The translations under genes were made by a program, and so were the position numbers. A stretch of 64,000 bases of DNA from Caldilineaceae bacterium. Its GTDB lineage: Bacteria; Chloroflexota; Anaerolineae; Caldilineales; Caldilineaceae. Below are positions 44,548 through 53,675 of this stretch, one piece after another. The stretch's first letter is position 1; every line of letters starts with the position of its first letter. Location of the stretch: NCBI GenBank assembly GCA_022842065.1, contig JALHQH010000061.1, forward strand, positions 4,992 through 68,991, read 5' to 3'. The notes under the pieces are model-generated. The model had not been told where the DNA came from, did no database searches, and was given only the letters and a program-made list of their open reading frames with translations.

Positions 44548-45525
44548 TTAGCCACGGCGGCTGGTTGGGTCGAGTACATCGCGCAGCCAGTCGCCAAAGA
44601 GATTCAGGCCGAGTGAGGTCAGCGCAATCGCGACCCCCGGATAGATCATCAGCCAGGGCATCCCAATCAGCAGAAATTCGCGCCCATTCGAGAGCATATT
44701 GCCCCAACTGGGGACACTTTCGGGCACGCTCAGCCCCAAAAAGCTCAGCCCCGCTTCATAGAAGATCATGCTCGACATTTCAAAGGTGGCCAGGGTGACC
44801 AGCGGACCGATCAGGTTGGGGATGATATGTTTGCGCAGGATCAGCGGCGCTTGGGTGCCCAGCGCGGTGGCCGCTTCGATATAGCCCAGGTGGCGAATGC
44901 GCAACACCTCCCCGCGGGTTAAGCGCGCAAAGATCGGCGCATCCGTGATGCCAAAGAGCAGGACGACATTGAGCAAGCCACGACCCAAAACCGCCGCCAC
45001 CACAATCACCAGCACCAGATAGGGAATCGACAGCAGCAAGTTGATCACCGTCATCAACGCCGCATCGACCCGCCCGCCCACATAGCCCGCCACCAACCCA
45101 ATCATCATGCCCAGGAGACAAGCCAGCGCTGCGCCAAAAAAGGCCACGGTCACGGAAACACGCGCCCCATAGATAATGCGACTCCATTGGTCGCGCCCCA
45201 GTTTGTCGGTGCCCAACAGATAAGCCGGATCGCCCTGGATCACGGTCACTTTTTCCACCGTGGTGTTGCCTTCGCCAAAGCCCAGTGAGCGTTCTTCCAG
45301 CGTACGCCAGGCCGGCGGTAACTTGGTGGCCGCCATATTCTGCGCTGCCGGATCGTGCGGGGCCAGCCAGGGCGCGGCCAGCGCGGCAAAGACGACGATC
45401 AGGATGATCAGTAACCCCACGACCGCGGCTTTGTCGCGCCAAAAGAGGCGCATGGTCAGCCCCAACTGGCTGCGCCAGCTATCGTTTTGGCGATTAAATT
45501 TTTGTTCTGCAGCAATTGTTGTCAT
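44548..45525 (-). CDS. ABC transporter permease, DppC/OppC type
   Basis: A 325-residue protein. N-terminal membrane segment (about 37-58) with the usual OppC_N lead (WRDKAAVVGLLIILIVV), followed by the family 5 permease core with the EAA-like loop (YIEAATALGTQAPLILRKHIIPN, about 215-237). It starts inside the end of the upstream permease gene (ATGA overlap, 4 bases). With the DppB-type permease it forms the channel of a peptide, opine or nickel importer. Confidence 0.94.
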   Translation of the reverse strand: MTTIAAEQKFNRQNDSWRSQLGLTMRLFWRDKAAVVGLLIILIVVFAALAAPWLAPHDPAAQNMAATKLPPAWRTLEERSLGFGEGNTTVEKVTVIQGDPAYLLGTDKLGRDQWSRIIYGARVSVTVAFFGAALACLLGMMIGLVAGYVGGRVDAALMTVINLLLSIPYLVLVIVVAAVLGRGLLNVVLLFGITDAPIFARLTRGEVLRIRHLGYIEAATALGTQAPLILRKHIIPNLIGPLVTLATFEMSSMIFYEAGLSFLGLSVPESVPSWGNMLSNGREFLLIGMPWLMIYPGVAIALTSLGLNLFGDWLRDVLDPTSRRG

Positions 45526-46436
45526 GTGATCCTTGGATCAACCACACCATACAAAATATCGGTTAGCAGATTAATCAACACTACAAAGATACCAATCACC
45601 AGCGTCACCGATTGCACGAGCACAAAATCGCGGTTGACAATCGCTTCGTTGAGCAACCAGCCCAGCCCTGGAATCGCAAAGATCGATTCGATGTAGATTG
45701 AGCCGGCCATGGCATAGGTAAACTGCACCCCAATCACGCTGATCAGCGCCAGCGCGGCATTGCGAAAGATATGGCGGGCGGCAATCAGCGTCGTCGACAG
45801 GCCCTTGCTGCGCGCCGTGCGAATGTAATCCGCCGTGCGAATCTCCAGCACGGCCGACCGGGTCAACCGCACCAGTTGCCCCATCCCACCGACTGAAAGC
45901 GCTATCGCCGGCAGCACAAAGTGGCGTGCACTGTCGGCCCCAAAGGAAGGCAACCATTGCAGGTTGATTGCAAAGACCAGAATCAAGATCAGCGCCAACC
46001 AAAATGACGGCACGGTCTGGCCAATCAAGCCCAGCAAGCGGGCCAGCAGATCGAGCCACGTATTGGGCGCATAACCGCCGAGTACGCCTAGCGGAATCGC
46101 AATCACCACGGCAATCACCAGCGCTAGCGTCGAGAGCCCAACCGTAATCGGAATGGCGCTAAAGATCACCTCATTGGCATTTTGGCGAAAACGCAGCGAG
46201 TAGCCCAGGTCGCCCTGCAGCAGATCGCCCACATAGCTGGCAAATTGCACTGGCAAGGGCCGATCCAATCCGAGTGCGGTCCGCATGGCATTCATCTGTG
46301 CCGGCGTAGCCGTCTCGCGCGCGATCAGCAGCGCCGTCGGATCGCCCGTCAGCCGCACTAGCATGAAGACAATCAGGATCACGCCGATCAATAGGCCAAG
46401 TGCATTGGTAAAACGAGTAAGGAAGTAACGTGGCAT
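45522..46436 (-). CDS. ABC transporter permease, DppB/OppB type
   Basis: A 304-residue protein with six hydrophobic segments. The N-terminal MPRYFLTRFTNALGLLIGVILIVFML is typical, as is the EAA-like loop YIRTARSKGLSTTLIAARHIFRN (about 198-220) and the C-terminal SIYIESIFAIPGLGWLL. It follows the binding-protein gene after about 97 bases that hold a hairpin repeat. Confidence 0.94.
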   Translation of the reverse strand: MPRYFLTRFTNALGLLIGVILIVFMLVRLTGDPTALLIARETATPAQMNAMRTALGLDRPLPVQFASYVGDLLQGDLGYSLRFRQNANEVIFSAIPITVGLSTLALVIAVVIAIPLGVLGGYAPNTWLDLLARLLGLIGQTVPSFWLALILILVFAINLQWLPSFGADSARHFVLPAIALSVGGMGQLVRLTRSAVLEIRTADYIRTARSKGLSTTLIAARHIFRNAALALISVIGVQFTYAMAGSIYIESIFAIPGLGWLLNEAIVNRDFVLVQSVTLVIGIFVVLINLLTDILYGVVDPRIT

Positions 46437-46479
46437 GAGTTGGGATCGTGATGATGGGATGGTGGGCGAGTGATGACGG

Positions 46480-46530
46480 ATAAGCGCTGACCGTCGGCTG
46501 AGCCTGTCGAAGCCAACGGTCAGCGCTTAT
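46480..46530. repeat. Hairpin with the widespread GGCTTCGACAGGCTCAGCC motif
   Basis: TAAGCGCTGACCGT (46481-46494) pairs with ACGGTCAGCGCTTA (46516-46529). The loop carries GGCTGAGCCTGTCGAAGCC, the complement of a motif found in repeats of many bacterial genomes. It sits between the binding protein and permease genes and could reduce read-through to set expression ratios. Confidence 0.75.
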
Positions 46531-46533
46531 CAC

Positions 46534-48150
46534 TTATTCCGCCAGCCAAATGTCCTTGGCGTAATATTGTTCGGTGCTGCTGGGGGTGTAGCCGGCGACA
46601 CGGGCGACCGTTGCTTCAAAGGAATAGGGTTCGTAGAGATAGATAAAAGGTGGATTTTCGACCATGTAAGCTTGCAACTGGCGGTAGAGCTCGGCGCGCG
46701 CCTCGGTCTCAAATTCCTGGCTGATCGCTGCCAACATGGCCACGATCTCTTCATCGTACCACGAAGAGTAGCTCTGATCCGGGCCACCCAACGCGCCCTC
46801 TAACCGTGGCAACGCTTCCCCAACGGAGGCGGACCAGCTATCGCCAAAGAGCGGTGGCAATTCTTTCTTGGCTTCCAGATCCCAGAAGACGCCTGACTCC
46901 ATCAAGTCAACTTCGCCGCCGGTGACCGTGATCCCCACCGCGGCCAGATCCGCTGCAATGGCCTGACAGACCTCTTCAAAGTTCGTATAGGCACCAATCG
47001 GGCAAGCCATGCCAATCTCAAAGCCATCGGCAAAACCGGCCTCAGTTAACAGGGCCTTGGCCTGCGCTGGATCATAGGCGAAGGGGACGAAACTTTCATC
47101 GTGCCCCAGGTTGGCCGGGGTGATAAAGCCGCTGGAGAGGTTGGCAAAGCCATTGAACAGGCCATCGACAATTGCCTGGCGATTGACGGCGTAGTTCATG
47201 GCCTGGCGCACGCGGGCATCTTCGGTGGGTAGACCAATGCCGGTCGAGAGATTGTTAAAGGTGATGTAATAGACGCGGTCGGCAGGGTAGCGCACCACGC
47301 TAACCGTTTCGACACTGAGCAGGCTCTGTGCTTCATCCGCGCTCAGGCGATTGACAATGTCAACTTCGCCAGTCTGGATCGCGGCCAGGCGGGTGGACGA
47401 TTCCGGAATGGGGCGGAAGATCAGCTCGGCTACATAGGGCTTGCCTTCCTCCCAATAATTTGCGTTGGCATTCAGGACGATACGACTGCCTTTCTGCCAT
47501 TCAACAAATTGGAAGGGGCCGGTGCCGATTGGGTTCTCTTCAATTGCCTGATTGCCACCCTCGGCAAATTGCTGATCCGAGATAATCTGGGTTTCGGCCA
47601 GGCGGCGCAGGTAGGTGACATCCGGTGTCTCGCGCACAATGCGCACCTGCAGGGGATCGACGACCTCGACGGTGGCGACTTCATAGTCGGCGGCATAGGC
47701 ATTGGCTGGGTCACGGCCTGCCTCAAACGTAGCGACCACATCATCGGCATTGAATTCCGAGCCATCGTGAAAGGTGACCCCTTCGCGCAGGGTGAATTCA
47801 TAAGTGGTCCCATCCTCGCTGACCGTCCATTCAGTGGCCAACGCCGGCTCGATCTCACCGGTTTCGTTGTTAATCTCCATCAGCGAATCGAAGATCTGCA
47901 TGGTGACCAGCCCGGCCATGCGATCCGCGCCATTCGGCGGATTGAGCGAATTGGGTTCCAAGGGGAGGGCCGCGGTCAGCGTGCCGGTTGGTTCGCTGGG
48001 GGGCGTACTTGCGGTGCTGGCTCCGTCGTCGGCTGTGTTGTCACTCTCCTCAGCTGGTGCCTGCCCGGTTTGTGGGGCAGGGGCAGGACAAGCGGTTAGT
48101 AACAACGCTAATAGCAACAGCAAAGTCAGGAAAGATCTTTTGTTTCGCAT
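46534..48150 (-). CDS. Solute-binding lipoprotein, family 5 (peptide/nickel type)
   Basis: A 538-residue protein. Lipobox LTAC (Cys21) after a short signal, an acidic/Thr linker, then the SBP_bac_5 fold: EPNSLNPPNGADRMAG, FTLREGVTFHDGSEFNADDVVATFE near 130-155, and IGTGPFQFVEWQKGSRIVLNAN broken by usual variation. It captures peptides or similar ligands outside the membrane and passes them to the two permeases downstream. A GGAG box lies about 8 bases before the ATG. The ligand cannot be read from sequence. Confidence 0.94.
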   Translation of the reverse strand: MRNKRSFLTLLLLLALLLTACPAPAPQTGQAPAEESDNTADDGASTASTPPSEPTGTLTAALPLEPNSLNPPNGADRMAGLVTMQIFDSLMEINNETGEIEPALATEWTVSEDGTTYEFTLREGVTFHDGSEFNADDVVATFEAGRDPANAYAADYEVATVEVVDPLQVRIVRETPDVTYLRRLAETQIISDQQFAEGGNQAIEENPIGTGPFQFVEWQKGSRIVLNANANYWEEGKPYVAELIFRPIPESSTRLAAIQTGEVDIVNRLSADEAQSLLSVETVSVVRYPADRVYYITFNNLSTGIGLPTEDARVRQAMNYAVNRQAIVDGLFNGFANLSSGFITPANLGHDESFVPFAYDPAQAKALLTEAGFADGFEIGMACPIGAYTNFEEVCQAIAADLAAVGITVTGGEVDLMESGVFWDLEAKKELPPLFGDSWSASVGEALPRLEGALGGPDQSYSSWYDEEIVAMLAAISQEFETEARAELYRQLQAYMVENPPFIYLYEPYSFEATVARVAGYTPSSTEQYYAKDIWLAE

Positions 48151-48453
48151 AGCAATGCTCCTTGTTACTTAGATTGCCCATTTATCACGTGAATCAAAAC
48201 AATCATGTCGTCAGCGATCTTGTGAAAGCGCTAAGTGTTTTTGGCGTGTTAAGGGCTGGTTAACGTGTTGGCTAAAGTGCAGTTATTCTGTAACGGTGGT
48301 TCGCGCCTGTGCTACAAGTGAAAGTAGCGCCCGTTTTCAAACCGCGTCCACGGTAAAAGGGTGTAACAGTAATGGGGGGAGTAATTTCAGCAGTACTGTA
48401 AGATTCTCGGCTATTTTCGCAGAGAGTCTTACACATGGCAAATCATGAACAGG
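48151..48453. other. Intergenic region (303 bases)
   Basis: This region lies upstream of the binding-protein gene and downstream of the AhpD-like gene, both leftward. It should hold the promoter of the transporter operon, but no confident box pair is visible. A hairpin at 48397-48433 lies closest to the AhpD-like stop. Confidence 0.5.
48397..48433 (-). terminator. Hairpin downstream of the AhpD-like gene
   Basis: TGTAAGATTCTC (48397-48408) pairs with GAGAGTCTTACA (48422-48433), 11 of 12 plus one wobble, with a 13-base loop. It lies 20 bases past the stop codon of the leftward AhpD-like gene, a suitable place for its terminator. Confidence 0.5.
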
Positions 48454-49038
48454 CTAAGCCACTTCCCACTTGCGCACAAATTGCTCGGGTTCGACCCCTA
48501 GCGCATCTGCCACCCGGTTAATGTAGTTGAAATAGGCGATCACTTGCGTTGCATCGTGAATGGCGCGGTCGTCAAAGCCGTGACGGCGCAACTCATCTAG
48601 ATCGTGCGGCCCCATCGCCGCCGACTCGGTGGTCATTTTCACGGCAAAGTGGCAGAGCGCGCGATCCACGGCACGCAGTTCAGCCGCTCGCCAATCATGG
48701 GCAATCTGGTGGGTAAAGTGGTCGGCGGCATCCGCCGTGGTAATCCCGAAATCGGCGACCTCAGCACGGAGGTCGTGGGCATGTGCACGCCGTCAATAGA
48801 GGCAATGATTCTGCGCCGAAACCACGGTCGCCAGCAGCTCACGCTGGCCACGGCTTAACGGCGATGGTCCATGCATCAGCGCACCATAGAGATCCATCGA
48901 CGCCTTCAGGGCCGGTGGATTCTGGCTCATAATCGCGACAATATTCCAGATCCGCCCTGCGCGTTGCAGCGCTTGCTCATATTGCTCCCGCAGAAAACCG
49001 GTCGCTTCCTCCAGGCTAAAGACTTTGATCCAGGGCAT
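48454..49038 (-). CDS. AhpD-like peroxidase-related protein with in-frame TGA: candidate selenoprotein (CxxU)
   Basis: A single reading frame of 195 codons from ATG 49038 to the stop at 48454, interrupted only by TGA at 48795-48793 (codon 82). Upstream the sequence is MPWIKVFSLEEATGFL ... RELLATVVSAQNHCLY. After the TGA it continues RRAHAHDLRAEVADFG ... DDRAIHDATQVIAYFNYINRVADALGVEPE. Both halves are the carboxymuconolactone decarboxylase/AhpD-like peroxidase-related family, whose usual length is about 190. The family has NHCxYCxxxH, so the TGA is exactly the second Cys of CxxC (Cys79-Leu-Tyr-X82). A stem-loop fitting a bacterial SECIS follows. I read residue 82 as selenocysteine. A nonsense mutation of TGC/TGT is the alternative. 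Confidence 0.8.
48756..48775 (-). promoter_or_regulatory. Candidate bacterial SECIS stem-loop after the in-frame TGA
   Basis: Read leftward from the TGA (48795-48793), a 7-bp stem (CGACCTC with GAGGTCG, 48775-48769 and 48762-48756) carries a 6-base loop CGTGCT. The loop begins 24 bases after the TGA, within the 16-37 range known for bacterial SECIS elements, and has a G among its first two bases, as the consensus asks. An alternative pairing of CGGCG directly after the TGA with CGCCG could lengthen the structure. It needs SelB to function; no sel genes lie in the window. Confidence 0.6.
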
Positions 49039-49078
49039 AGGTTGTGCTTTCTGTTGTGGTGGGTGGGAGGAGGTAGAT

Positions 49079-49275
49079 AGGTAAATCAGTACATCGGTAA
49101 ATCAGTACATCGGGTAACGACCAAGCCACCCCTCCCCTGCTAAGGGAGGGAACTTGGGTCTCCCAGCTAGATCCCCTCCCCAAACTGGGGAGGGTTAGGG
49201 AGGGGTTAGTCGTTACTAAATCGGTATATCGGTCTATACTCCTTATCTACTGATTTACCTATCTACTGATCTACT
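49079..49275. repeat. Repeat region with palindromic element (49114-49216) and flanking GTAAATCAGTAC repeats
   Basis: The core is 49114-49216: GTAACGACCAAGCCACCCC at the left and GGGGTTAGTCGTTAC at the right, with an inner stem of CCCCTCCCC/GGGGAGGG words. It matches the ends of the elements at 20841-21105 and 37955-38010. On both sides are copies of ATCGGTAAATCAGTAC-like and TATCTACTGATTTACC-like words that are themselves inverted. It separates hisC and the AhpD-like gene, a 254-base gap with no gene. Confidence 0.8.
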
Positions 49276-49292
49276 TCCTCTCTCTCTACCCC

Positions 49293-50444
49293 CTAAAGGC
49301 TCCGCAATTCTGCCAACAGCCGCTCCGTCTGATCGGGTCGCCCGACCGAGATGCGGATACAATTGTCGAGGCCGGGTTTATTGTAGTAGCGGACAAGGAT
49401 CCCCTGTTGCTCTAGCGCTGCTTTTAGTTCGCGGGCGTTGCGACCGACGACCTTGCAGAGAATAAAGTTGGCCTGGCTGGGGTGTGGTTGCAGGTAGGGA
49501 ATCGTTTGCAGGGCCGCAAAGAGGCGGCGACGCTCGGCTTTTAGCGTTTCCACTACTGCCATAATCTGCTCAACATGGCGCAGGCTGGCAATACCCGCCA
49601 CCGCTGCCGCGACGTTGACATTGTAGGGCTGCTTGAATTTCCAGAGTGCCTCCATCAGCCACAGCGGGCAGATGCCATAACCCAGGCGCAACCCGGCGAT
49701 CCCCGCGGCCTTGCTAAAGGTGCGCAACACCACCAGATTGTCATATTGCAAGACCCAATCCGCCCGGCTGGGGTAGTCGGCAAATTCAACATAGGCTTCA
49801 TCCAGGACCACGAGCAGTGGTAACGCCAGCAATTGGCGCAATTCGTCATCTGGCAGCCAGTTGCCGGATGGATTGTTGGGCGAAGTCAGAAAGAGGAGCT
49901 TCGGGCGACCACCCTGTAAATAGCGCAACGCCGCCGGGCCGGCGACTTCCACCCGCCATTCGCCCAGCGCCAGAATCTGCGCAACATCAAGCGCATAATC
50001 GGGCTGTCGCGGCACATCGATCACCTGTGCTCCTGCCAGCCCGGCATCAAAGCTGTACATGCCAAAGGTGGGGGGACAGTTGATGATCGCGTCGCCCGGT
50101 TGCAACAGCAGGCGGCAGAGATAGTCGAGTAATTCGTCGGCCCCGTGGCCCGGCAAAATATGTTCCGCGGGCACGCCGACAAATTCGCTCAACCCGGCGC
50201 GCAGTTCCGTCTGCTGGGGATCGGGATAAATATGATAGTAATGATATTCGGCCAACGCTTCGGTCACTGCCGGCAGCGGGCCATAGGGATTCTCATTGGC
50301 GTCCAGCTTGACAATGCGCTCGACCGGAATCCCCAGCCGTTCGCTTAAAACTTCAAAGGGCTGGATCGGCGTGTAGGCTTCCATGTCGGCAATTTCGGGG
50401 CGGAGGAGTGATTGCACCGCAAAAGGTTGTTCGATGGTCGGCAT
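49293..50444 (-). CDS. hisC: Histidinol-phosphate aminotransferase
   Basis: 383 residues from the ATG at 50444; an upstream extension to 50519 is out of line with the family and overlaps the Uma2 gene. Class I/II aminotransferase motifs: [11 protein letters not shown] near the N-terminus, the PLP-phosphate region [30 protein letters not shown] and the PLP-binding Lys245 in [17 protein letters not shown]. It converts imidazole-acetol phosphate and glutamate to histidinol phosphate and 2-oxoglutarate. Related aminotransferases for aromatic amino acids are the main alternative. hisB lies 35 kb away. Confidence 0.92.
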   Translation of the reverse strand: MPTIEQPFAVQSLLRPEIADMEAYTPIQPFEVLSERLGIPVERIVKLDANENPYGPLPAVTEALAEYHYYHIYPDPQQTELRAGLSEFVGVPAEHILPGHGADELLDYLCRLLLQPGDAIINCPPTFGMYSFDAGLAGAQVIDVPRQPDYALDVAQILALGEWRVEVAGPAALRYLQGGRPKLLFLTSPNNPSGNWLPDDELRQLLALPLLVVLDEAYVEFADYPSRADWVLQYDNLVVLRTFSKAAGIAGLRLGYGICPLWLMEALWKFKQPYNVNVAAAVAGIASLRHVEQIMAVVETLKAERRRLFAALQTIPYLQPHPSQANFILCKVVGRNARELKAALEQQGILVRYYNKPGLDNCIRISVGRPDQTERLLAELRSL

Positions 50445-50511
50445 AATGGGATCTGTCGTTGTGGGCCATTCTAAAAAAGTTAGAACAGCTTTAAAGGATT
50501 TGAATCGGCAA

Positions 50512-51003
50512 TCAAGCAAAGATCTCCGCTAGTGGGATCCGCAGGTTGACCGCGCTGTCGACGACATCGCCGCCAGCAAAGGTCTTGGGTGGTTGGCCAG
50601 GATGATGAATGCTCACCACGGCTGTGATTGGATCGACCAGCCAACACGAGGCGATGCCTAAGGCAAAGTAGGCTTGGAATTTTTCAACAATGCTCAAGGC
50701 ACCTTGCCGAGGAGAAATCACCTCAATGGCCAAGATTGGCATCTCTTGCATGATCAAGATATCGAGGACAACGACGGCGCGCCGGGGGTAGACGCAAACA
50801 TCGGGCTTCAATTCATCGCGAATGGCTGGAAAATGTTTGCCCTCCAATTTGCGCGTGTCAAGACTCAATTCAATAAAGGCTGAATAATCGCTATGGGTGC
50901 GGATCAAGAAGGCGAGATTAGCCTGTACTAATGAGTGATTATAGGAACCCATATCGTCAAATTCCTCATCTGTATCGCTTGACAGGGTTAGTTGGTCTAT
51001 CAT
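50512..51003 (-). CDS. Uma2 family (DUF820) putative restriction-endonuclease-like protein
   Basis: A 163-residue protein with an AAAGGA box upstream. The core matches Uma2: [18 protein letters not shown], then [37 protein letters not shown] broken into the family's PD...ExV...K pattern (Asp in KPDV, Glu in AIEVIS, Lys in VEKF). The family has a PD-(D/E)xK nuclease-like fold, is often multicopy in Chloroflexota and cyanobacteria, and its target is unknown. It is slightly shorter than usual (about 185-200). It precedes hisC. Confidence 0.85.
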   Translation of the reverse strand: MIDQLTLSSDTDEEFDDMGSYNHSLVQANLAFLIRTHSDYSAFIELSLDTRKLEGKHFPAIRDELKPDVCVYPRRAVVVLDILIMQEMPILAIEVISPRQGALSIVEKFQAYFALGIASCWLVDPITAVVSIHHPGQPPKTFAGGDVVDSAVNLRIPLAEIFA

Positions 51004-51329
51004 GGTTGTTTCCTTTATCGCACAGGCAAAGTCATATCACATCGTTTAAGACTTGCGCCATAAGTATATCATATTGATAGATAATCCGAGCACATTCGCT
51101 TTGGTCTCTGCTCTATTCGCTGCTATACTCAAGCAACCCTCGGCACCGTATCGCAATGCTCAATTTGGAATTGGGACCTGTGTACTGCGCATCCCCAGAT
51201 GCGCAGCCCAGCACATAGACGCCCGTTCGTAACTGGGGATGCTCACTACACGTTTCCATATTGAGTGCTGCGCCGTATATCGATGGCACCGCTCTAACTG
51301 CTAACGAAAGTAAACACGCAAGCTAGCTT
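51004..51329. other. Intergenic region (326 bases) between divergent genes
   Basis: The region lies between the leftward Uma2 gene and the rightward moxR gene and must hold promoters for both. Its first 100 bases are AT-rich. It contains the CTGCGCATC hairpin listed separately and a GACGCCCGTTCG stretch. No confident -35/-10 pair or RNA gene was seen. Confidence 0.5.
51183..51212. repeat. CTGCGCATC hairpin element, copy 1
   Basis: CTGCGCATC (51185-51193) pairs with GATGCGCAG (51198-51206) around CCCA, followed by CCCAGC. The same sequence in opposite orientation occurs at 59791-59820, so this is a dispersed REP-like element. Confidence 0.8.
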
Positions 51330-52268
51330 ATGCAAATTTCTGACTTTGCTCATCGGATCCAGGAAAATATCGCCCAGGTGATCATCGGCAAGCGCGAGGC
51401 GGTCGAACTGCTGTTGGTCGCGCTGCTCTGTGACGGCCACGCTCTGCTCGAAGATGTCCCCGGCATTGGCAAGACCACCCTGGCCAAGGCGCTGGCACGC
51501 AGCATTGACTGTGCCTTTGCGCGCATTCAATTTACGCCTGATCTCTTGCCCAGTGATGTCACGGGGATTAACTTTTTTAACCAGAAGGAACAGGCCTTCG
51601 AATTCCGACCCGGTCCCGTCTTTCACCAACTCTTACTCGGTGACGAGATCAACCGCGCCACCCCGCGCACCCAATCCAGCCTGCTGGAAGCGATGCAGGA
51701 AAAGCAGGTGACGCTGGATGGTGAAACACTGCCCTTGCCGCGCCCCTTTCTGGTCGTTGCCACCCAGAACCCGATTGAGCTAGAGGGTACTTTCCCGCTG
51801 CCGGAAGCGCAACTGGATCGTTTTCTCTTGCAGATCCAACTGGGCTACCCGTCGCTGGAAGAAGAAGAAGAGATTCTCGTCCGCTACGAGCGCCAAGATC
51901 CGCTGGCAATGCTGATGCCGGTGACTGATGCAGCCACGATTGTGGCATTGCAGGACAAAGTGCGGACTGTCCATGTCAACGAGGATGTGCGGCGCTATAT
52001 TCTGGCGATTGCCCGCGGCACCCGTACCCATGAATCGGTCCAACTGGGCGTTTCGCCGCGTGGCACGCTGGCGCTTTACCGGGCCAGCCAGGCAATGGCC
52101 GCCCTGCGTGGCCGCGACTTTGTGATTCCCAGCGATGTCAAGGCGCTCTGTCCGGCTGTGCTTACTCATCGCATTCACCTGAGCGCACAGACCCGCCTGC
52201 GCGGCCGCACGCCCCAGCGCATTATCGCCGAGATTGCCGAGAGCACGCCGGCACCGGTGGTGACCTAA
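51330..52268 (+). CDS. MoxR family AAA+ ATPase
   Basis: A 312-residue protein with Walker A EDVPGIGKTTLAKAL (Lys48), Walker B LLLGDEINRATPR, and the MoxR signature QNPIELEGTFPLPEAQLDRFLLQI. These ATPases act as chaperones in the maturation or assembly of protein complexes, often with a DUF58 partner. The DUF58 gene follows after 2 bases. The two other usual members of this cluster are absent here; a DUF4129 gene lies at 13047. Confidence 0.95.
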   Translation: MQISDFAHRIQENIAQVIIGKREAVELLLVALLCDGHALLEDVPGIGKTTLAKALARSIDCAFARIQFTPDLLPSDVTGINFFNQKEQAFEFRPGPVFHQLLLGDEINRATPRTQSSLLEAMQEKQVTLDGETLPLPRPFLVVATQNPIELEGTFPLPEAQLDRFLLQIQLGYPSLEEEEEILVRYERQDPLAMLMPVTDAATIVALQDKVRTVHVNEDVRRYILAIARGTRTHESVQLGVSPRGTLALYRASQAMAALRGRDFVIPSDVKALCPAVLTHRIHLSAQTRLRGRTPQRIIAEIAESTPAPVVT

Positions 52269-52270
52269 TC

Positions 52271-53590
52271 ATGCAATCAGCCAAAGAGCCCGCGCAACCG
52301 CGCCCGACCTTTGCCCTGTGGGGCGGCCGCCATGAGCCACGCCAACGGCGCTACATCGACACCAGCAAAGATACCCAATTCAGCGATGCCTGGATCTTGC
52401 TGGGGGTGATCCTCAGTGTGATTGGGGTCGTCGGCAACAACCCTTTTTTTACCAGCGCCGGGGTGGCGCTTTGGGTCTTTGCCGGGATTGGCTGGCTCTG
52501 GAGTGCCGTTAGCCTGGCCGGGCTCTACTATGAACGCACGCTGAGCGAAGTGCGCGCCTTTGAAGGGGAAACCGTCGAGCTGACCCTGACTGTCCGCAAT
52601 GGCAAACCGCTACCCCTCACCTGGCTCGACATCCGCGATACCTTTCCGCCAGAGTTGACGGTGGGGACAAAAAATATGGTCGTCAACCCGGCCACCAATC
52701 TGGCCGAGTTTCATAGCTTCTGGATGCCGGGTGCCTTTGGGCGGATTAGCCGCACCTTTCAACTGCACTGTAAAGTGCGGGGTTATCATGATTTTGGTCC
52801 AGCCCGCCTGAGCACTGGCGATGGCTTTGGCTTTTTTGACCGCCACGCCCGCCTGCCCACGGTGCAACGGTTGATTGTCTACCCGCGGATCTACAGCGTG
52901 GCCGAGCTACAACTGCCCAGCAAAAATCCCTTTGGCGACAGCTGCAGCCAGCGCAGCCTCTTTGAAGATCCCCTGCGCACCGTCGGTATTCGCGAATGGC
53001 AGCGTTATGACAGCCAACGCCGTGTCCACTGGAAGGCAACGGCGCGTCAGGGCGCACTGCTCAGCCGGGTTTATGAGCCGAGTGAAGAGTTGCAGGTGCA
53101 GCTCTTCCTCAACGTCACCACGATGGAGCGCCACTGGCAAGGCTACATTCCCGCTTTGCAGGAGCGGGCGATCAGCGTGGCGGGGAGCTTGGCCGCCCTG
53201 GCCACGAAACTGCGTTTGCCCGTCGGTTTGATCGCCAATGGGGTGCTACCGGGCAGTGATCAGCCGATTCGCCAACTGCCAGGGCGCAGTCCAAATGGGC
53301 TGCTCCACATCCTCGAGTTGTTGGCCGCGGTTACCCCTTTTGCCAACATGCCGATTGAAACGCTGTTGCTGGTCGAGTCGCCCCATCTGCCGTGGGGGGC
53401 GACGCTGGTGGTGGTAACCGCGATTGCCCATGATGCGCTGCTGGCGGCCTTGCTCAGCCTGGCCGGGGCCGGCCGGCGCATCGTCCTCTTCACCCTGGCA
53501 CAAGAACCGCCGACCGAACTGCTGCCCAACATCACCGTCTACCATTTGCCCCATCTGGTTGATGATTTGGTTGCGCCGGTGTTGCAGTAG
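52271..53590 (+). CDS. DUF58 domain membrane protein
   Basis: A 439-residue protein. An N-terminal cytosolic segment is followed by two membrane helices (about 38-58 and 60-82), a beta-rich domain resembling those of DUF58 proteins (about 85-200), and the DUF58 core ([30 protein letters not shown] in pieces, with DP...G.R.Y...D..R.I.WK..AR pattern, about 235-265). The C-terminal half has a VWA-like shape. It works with MoxR in an undefined cell-envelope or complex-assembly role. The gene follows moxR by 2 bases. Confidence 0.92.
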   Translation: MQSAKEPAQPRPTFALWGGRHEPRQRRYIDTSKDTQFSDAWILLGVILSVIGVVGNNPFFTSAGVALWVFAGIGWLWSAVSLAGLYYERTLSEVRAFEGETVELTLTVRNGKPLPLTWLDIRDTFPPELTVGTKNMVVNPATNLAEFHSFWMPGAFGRISRTFQLHCKVRGYHDFGPARLSTGDGFGFFDRHARLPTVQRLIVYPRIYSVAELQLPSKNPFGDSCSQRSLFEDPLRTVGIREWQRYDSQRRVHWKATARQGALLSRVYEPSEELQVQLFLNVTTMERHWQGYIPALQERAISVAGSLAALATKLRLPVGLIANGVLPGSDQPIRQLPGRSPNGLLHILELLAAVTPFANMPIETLLLVESPHLPWGATLVVVTAIAHDALLAALLSLAGAGRRIVLFTLAQEPPTELLPNITVYHLPHLVDDLVAPVLQ

Positions 53591-53592
53591 AG

Positions 53593-53642
53593 GCAGGCTA
53601 ATCGTACGGGCACGATATATCGTGCCCGTACGATTAGCCTGC
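53593..53642. repeat. Perfect 50-base palindrome
   Basis: The sequence from GCAGGCTAATCGTACGGGCA to its exact complement has no unpaired centre except the self-complementary ATAT. It starts three bases after the DUF58 stop and 33 bases before rsmI. A cruciform, a terminator or a mobile repeat end would all fit. Confidence 0.9.
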
Positions 53643-53675
53643 GACTTAAGTCTTACAATGATTGAAAAGGGAACT

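Noticed and set aside
48454..49038. AhpD-like gene as two separate short genes or a plain pseudogene
   Set aside because: Both halves are in the same frame, the total length is normal, no other lesion is present, the TGA is at the one position known to take Sec in this fold, and a SECIS-like hairpin follows. A nonsense mutation remains possible.
53424..53675. Longer N-terminus for rsmI
   Set aside because: It would overlap the DUF58 gene in another frame and cross the 50-base palindrome; the RsmI fold starts at 53676.
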